Below, in pieces: positions 62,712-64,000 of a stretch of 64,000 bases of DNA. The DNA is from Symbiodinium natans. Taxonomy: Eukaryota; Sar; Dinophyceae; Suessiales; Symbiodiniaceae. Numbering within the stretch: position 1 is the first letter of the stretch; every line of letters starts with the position of its first letter. The stretch is from NCBI GenBank assembly GCA_905221605.1, contig CAJNDS010001680.1, positions 197,501 through 261,500 of the forward strand. Reading direction: 5' to 3'. The notes under the pieces are model-generated. The model saw only the letters and a list, made by a program, of their open reading frames with translations. It was not told the origin of the DNA and did not search any database. The translations under genes were made by a program, and so were the position numbers.

Positions 62712-62811
62712 TTCTATTTGCAAAAGAACCACCCAAAAAATGATATGCCCTCTTAGGGTAAAGTAGGGATGAGTATCTTTCATGTTCAGGTGGTTCTTAA
62801 GCAAATAGTAG
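62712..62811. mobile_element. P3 hairpin element next to a consensus donor
   Basis: TTCTATTTGCAAAAGAACCACC pairs with GGTGGTTCTTAAGCAAATAGTAG. The bases before it read TTTCAG-GTAAGT and it ends TAG, so the element has intron-like boundaries. Confidence 0.7.
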
Positions 62812-63719
62812 CTTACAAGATTACACAGGGGTAGGTTCGAACAGAACTGGGTGTTTTTGGTTCCCCTGATTCTCCTACACAATCCTTACGCAAGGCCTAA
62901 ACAAATAGTTCGTATAGGACCCCCCAAACCTGCCCCACTACCGCCATGCTTGGCGGGCATTGTTTCTGTGGAATCTCGAAACCTTTAAGCCCTACAAGGA
63001 GGGGCCCCCTTACTAAACTGTAGCTAAGGGGCTTATATCCTAATTTAGGATCCTGAGAACCCAATTTAGGGGCCTTATAACTCTACTTATGACTGGGGGG
63101 CCCCTCCGTGTGCACCCTACACAACAACACTATCTTTAGCGGCTGCCTATCGCGGCTTCAGTTCCGCTATGGGGTAAGCCCCTTCAATTTGTGGGCTAGA
63201 ATGTAATCTGGGTGTTGAAAGCATCTTAAAGCTGAGGATACAGGTCCTTACCTACAGTTAGCAGAGTAAGAGGGCCCCTCCTTGCACGAAGTCGAGCCGA
63301 GGGCTTTGTACTTTCTGCGGTCTCAACGGTTTCTAGGCGCCTTGAGTGCTTTCTAAACAGCCCCTTCTAAGCCTGGACCTCAAACGCCTTTTGGAGTCAT
63401 CTTCGGACTTCAAGTGCCAAGGCTGATGGGGTTCAGGGCACAGGGCATGCAAGGTTTTCTGTGTTGCAAGGTACTTGAGAGGCTTGGAGCACAGAAGACA
63501 CAGGGGTGGCTCTAACATTGAGACTTGTAAATGATGGTTTCCGAAAATAGGGGGCACCTTATTGGGGTCCTTATTGCCAGGGAGTCCTGCTATGGGGGGG
63601 TGGGGGTCTGTTTTAGGGATCACCTATTTGCGTAGACACCCAAAATGGCCTGCATAAGGGGCCAGTTTTGTAAGAGACCCCTGGCCCTCTTCGAGCCGGG
63701 GCCTCTTTGAAGTCCTCAA

Positions 63720-63890
63720 TACTTGGGAGGTTCATGGGTAGTTACAAGCTTTTTCACCCCCAAGTCAGGTTCTAAGTATAGCTGCCCTACTTATATAACC
63801 CTACTAACACTAAGGTTCTAAGTGTAGTTACCCTACTTATAACCGTTGTATTATAACCCTACTTAGAACGACCCCATGAACCTCCCAAGT
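63720..63890. mobile_element. P1 hairpin element, long variant
   Basis: Arms TACTTGGGAGGTTCATGGG and CCCATGAACCTCCCAAGTA. Interior repeats GGTTCTAAGT(A/G)TAG twice. Confidence 0.75.
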
Positions 63891-64000
63891 AAAACCCAGA
63901 ATACCATGACTCAGTGCGTCTCTCCCTAAACCCTAAACCCCTAAACCATCTCCCCAAGCGTTTGATGCTGTGACTTTAGGGATATATATTTTTTTGGGGG

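Noticed and set aside
1-64000. A true chromosome end
   Set aside because: Telomeric blocks are internal, short and in both orientations, and neither end of the window is a continuous telomeric array.
1-64000. tRNA and rRNA genes
   Set aside because: No cloverleaf with conserved arms or recognisable rRNA segment was found by eye; a covariance-model scan would be needed to exclude a tRNA.

Overview
The window looks like nuclear DNA of a eukaryote, most likely an alga or protist with plant-type telomeres. The repeat unit TTTAGGG (complement CCCTAAA) occurs in well over a hundred separate internal blocks, in both orientations, from end to end. Long open frames are few, and the longest ones come from low-complexity DNA. 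The few stretches that look coding are short, sit behind pyrimidine-rich tracts ending in AG followed by G, and are spread over kilobases, as in a gene with many introns. This pattern (AG-G acceptors, GT, GC or GA donors, hairpin elements near exons) fits a dinoflagellate, possibly Symbiodiniaceae, better than a plant. That is inference from pattern only. No tRNA, rRNA, CRISPR array or prokaryote-style operon was seen, and no protein could be assigned to a named family.

Layout. Positions 1-13,000 are mosaics of telomeric blocks and short palindromic elements. Positions 13,900-15,650 form a GC-rich island with G/T tracts and a 9-bp GC-rich minisatellite, bracketed by two direct copies of a ~120-150 bp sequence. 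Positions 15,650-37,780 return to telomeric blocks, palindromic elements and microsatellites, with a few isolated exon-like frames (about 17.1, 21.7, 23.4, 29.4 and 35.0 kb). Positions ~37,790-46,985 (copy A) and ~46,986-55,080 (copy B) are a direct tandem duplication. Positions 55,080-64,000 again hold telomeric arrays, including the (CAACCCT)n/(AAACCCT)n array near 57.0 kb, plus palindromic elements.

The tandem duplication is the key to the window. Comparing A with B shows short segments that keep an open + strand frame (called X1-X10 here) set in diverged DNA. They are best read as exons of one unrecognised gene present twice, or of a gene and its decaying copy. The comparison also gives filled and empty sites for insertions made after the duplication. 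Telomeric blocks and several hairpin (MITE-like) families have inserted in one copy only, some with target-site duplications (TSDs): 8 bp for family P2, about 5 bp for P3, and about 9-17 bp around several telomeric blocks.

The most striking case is exon X7. A telomeric block flanked by a 9-bp repeat of exon sequence interrupts it in both copies. Removing it as a GA...AG intron would restore the reading frame exactly. Telomeric repeats and hairpin elements may therefore act here as intron-making insertions (introners).

All comparisons were made by eye. Family names P1-P8 and exon names X1-X10 are local labels.
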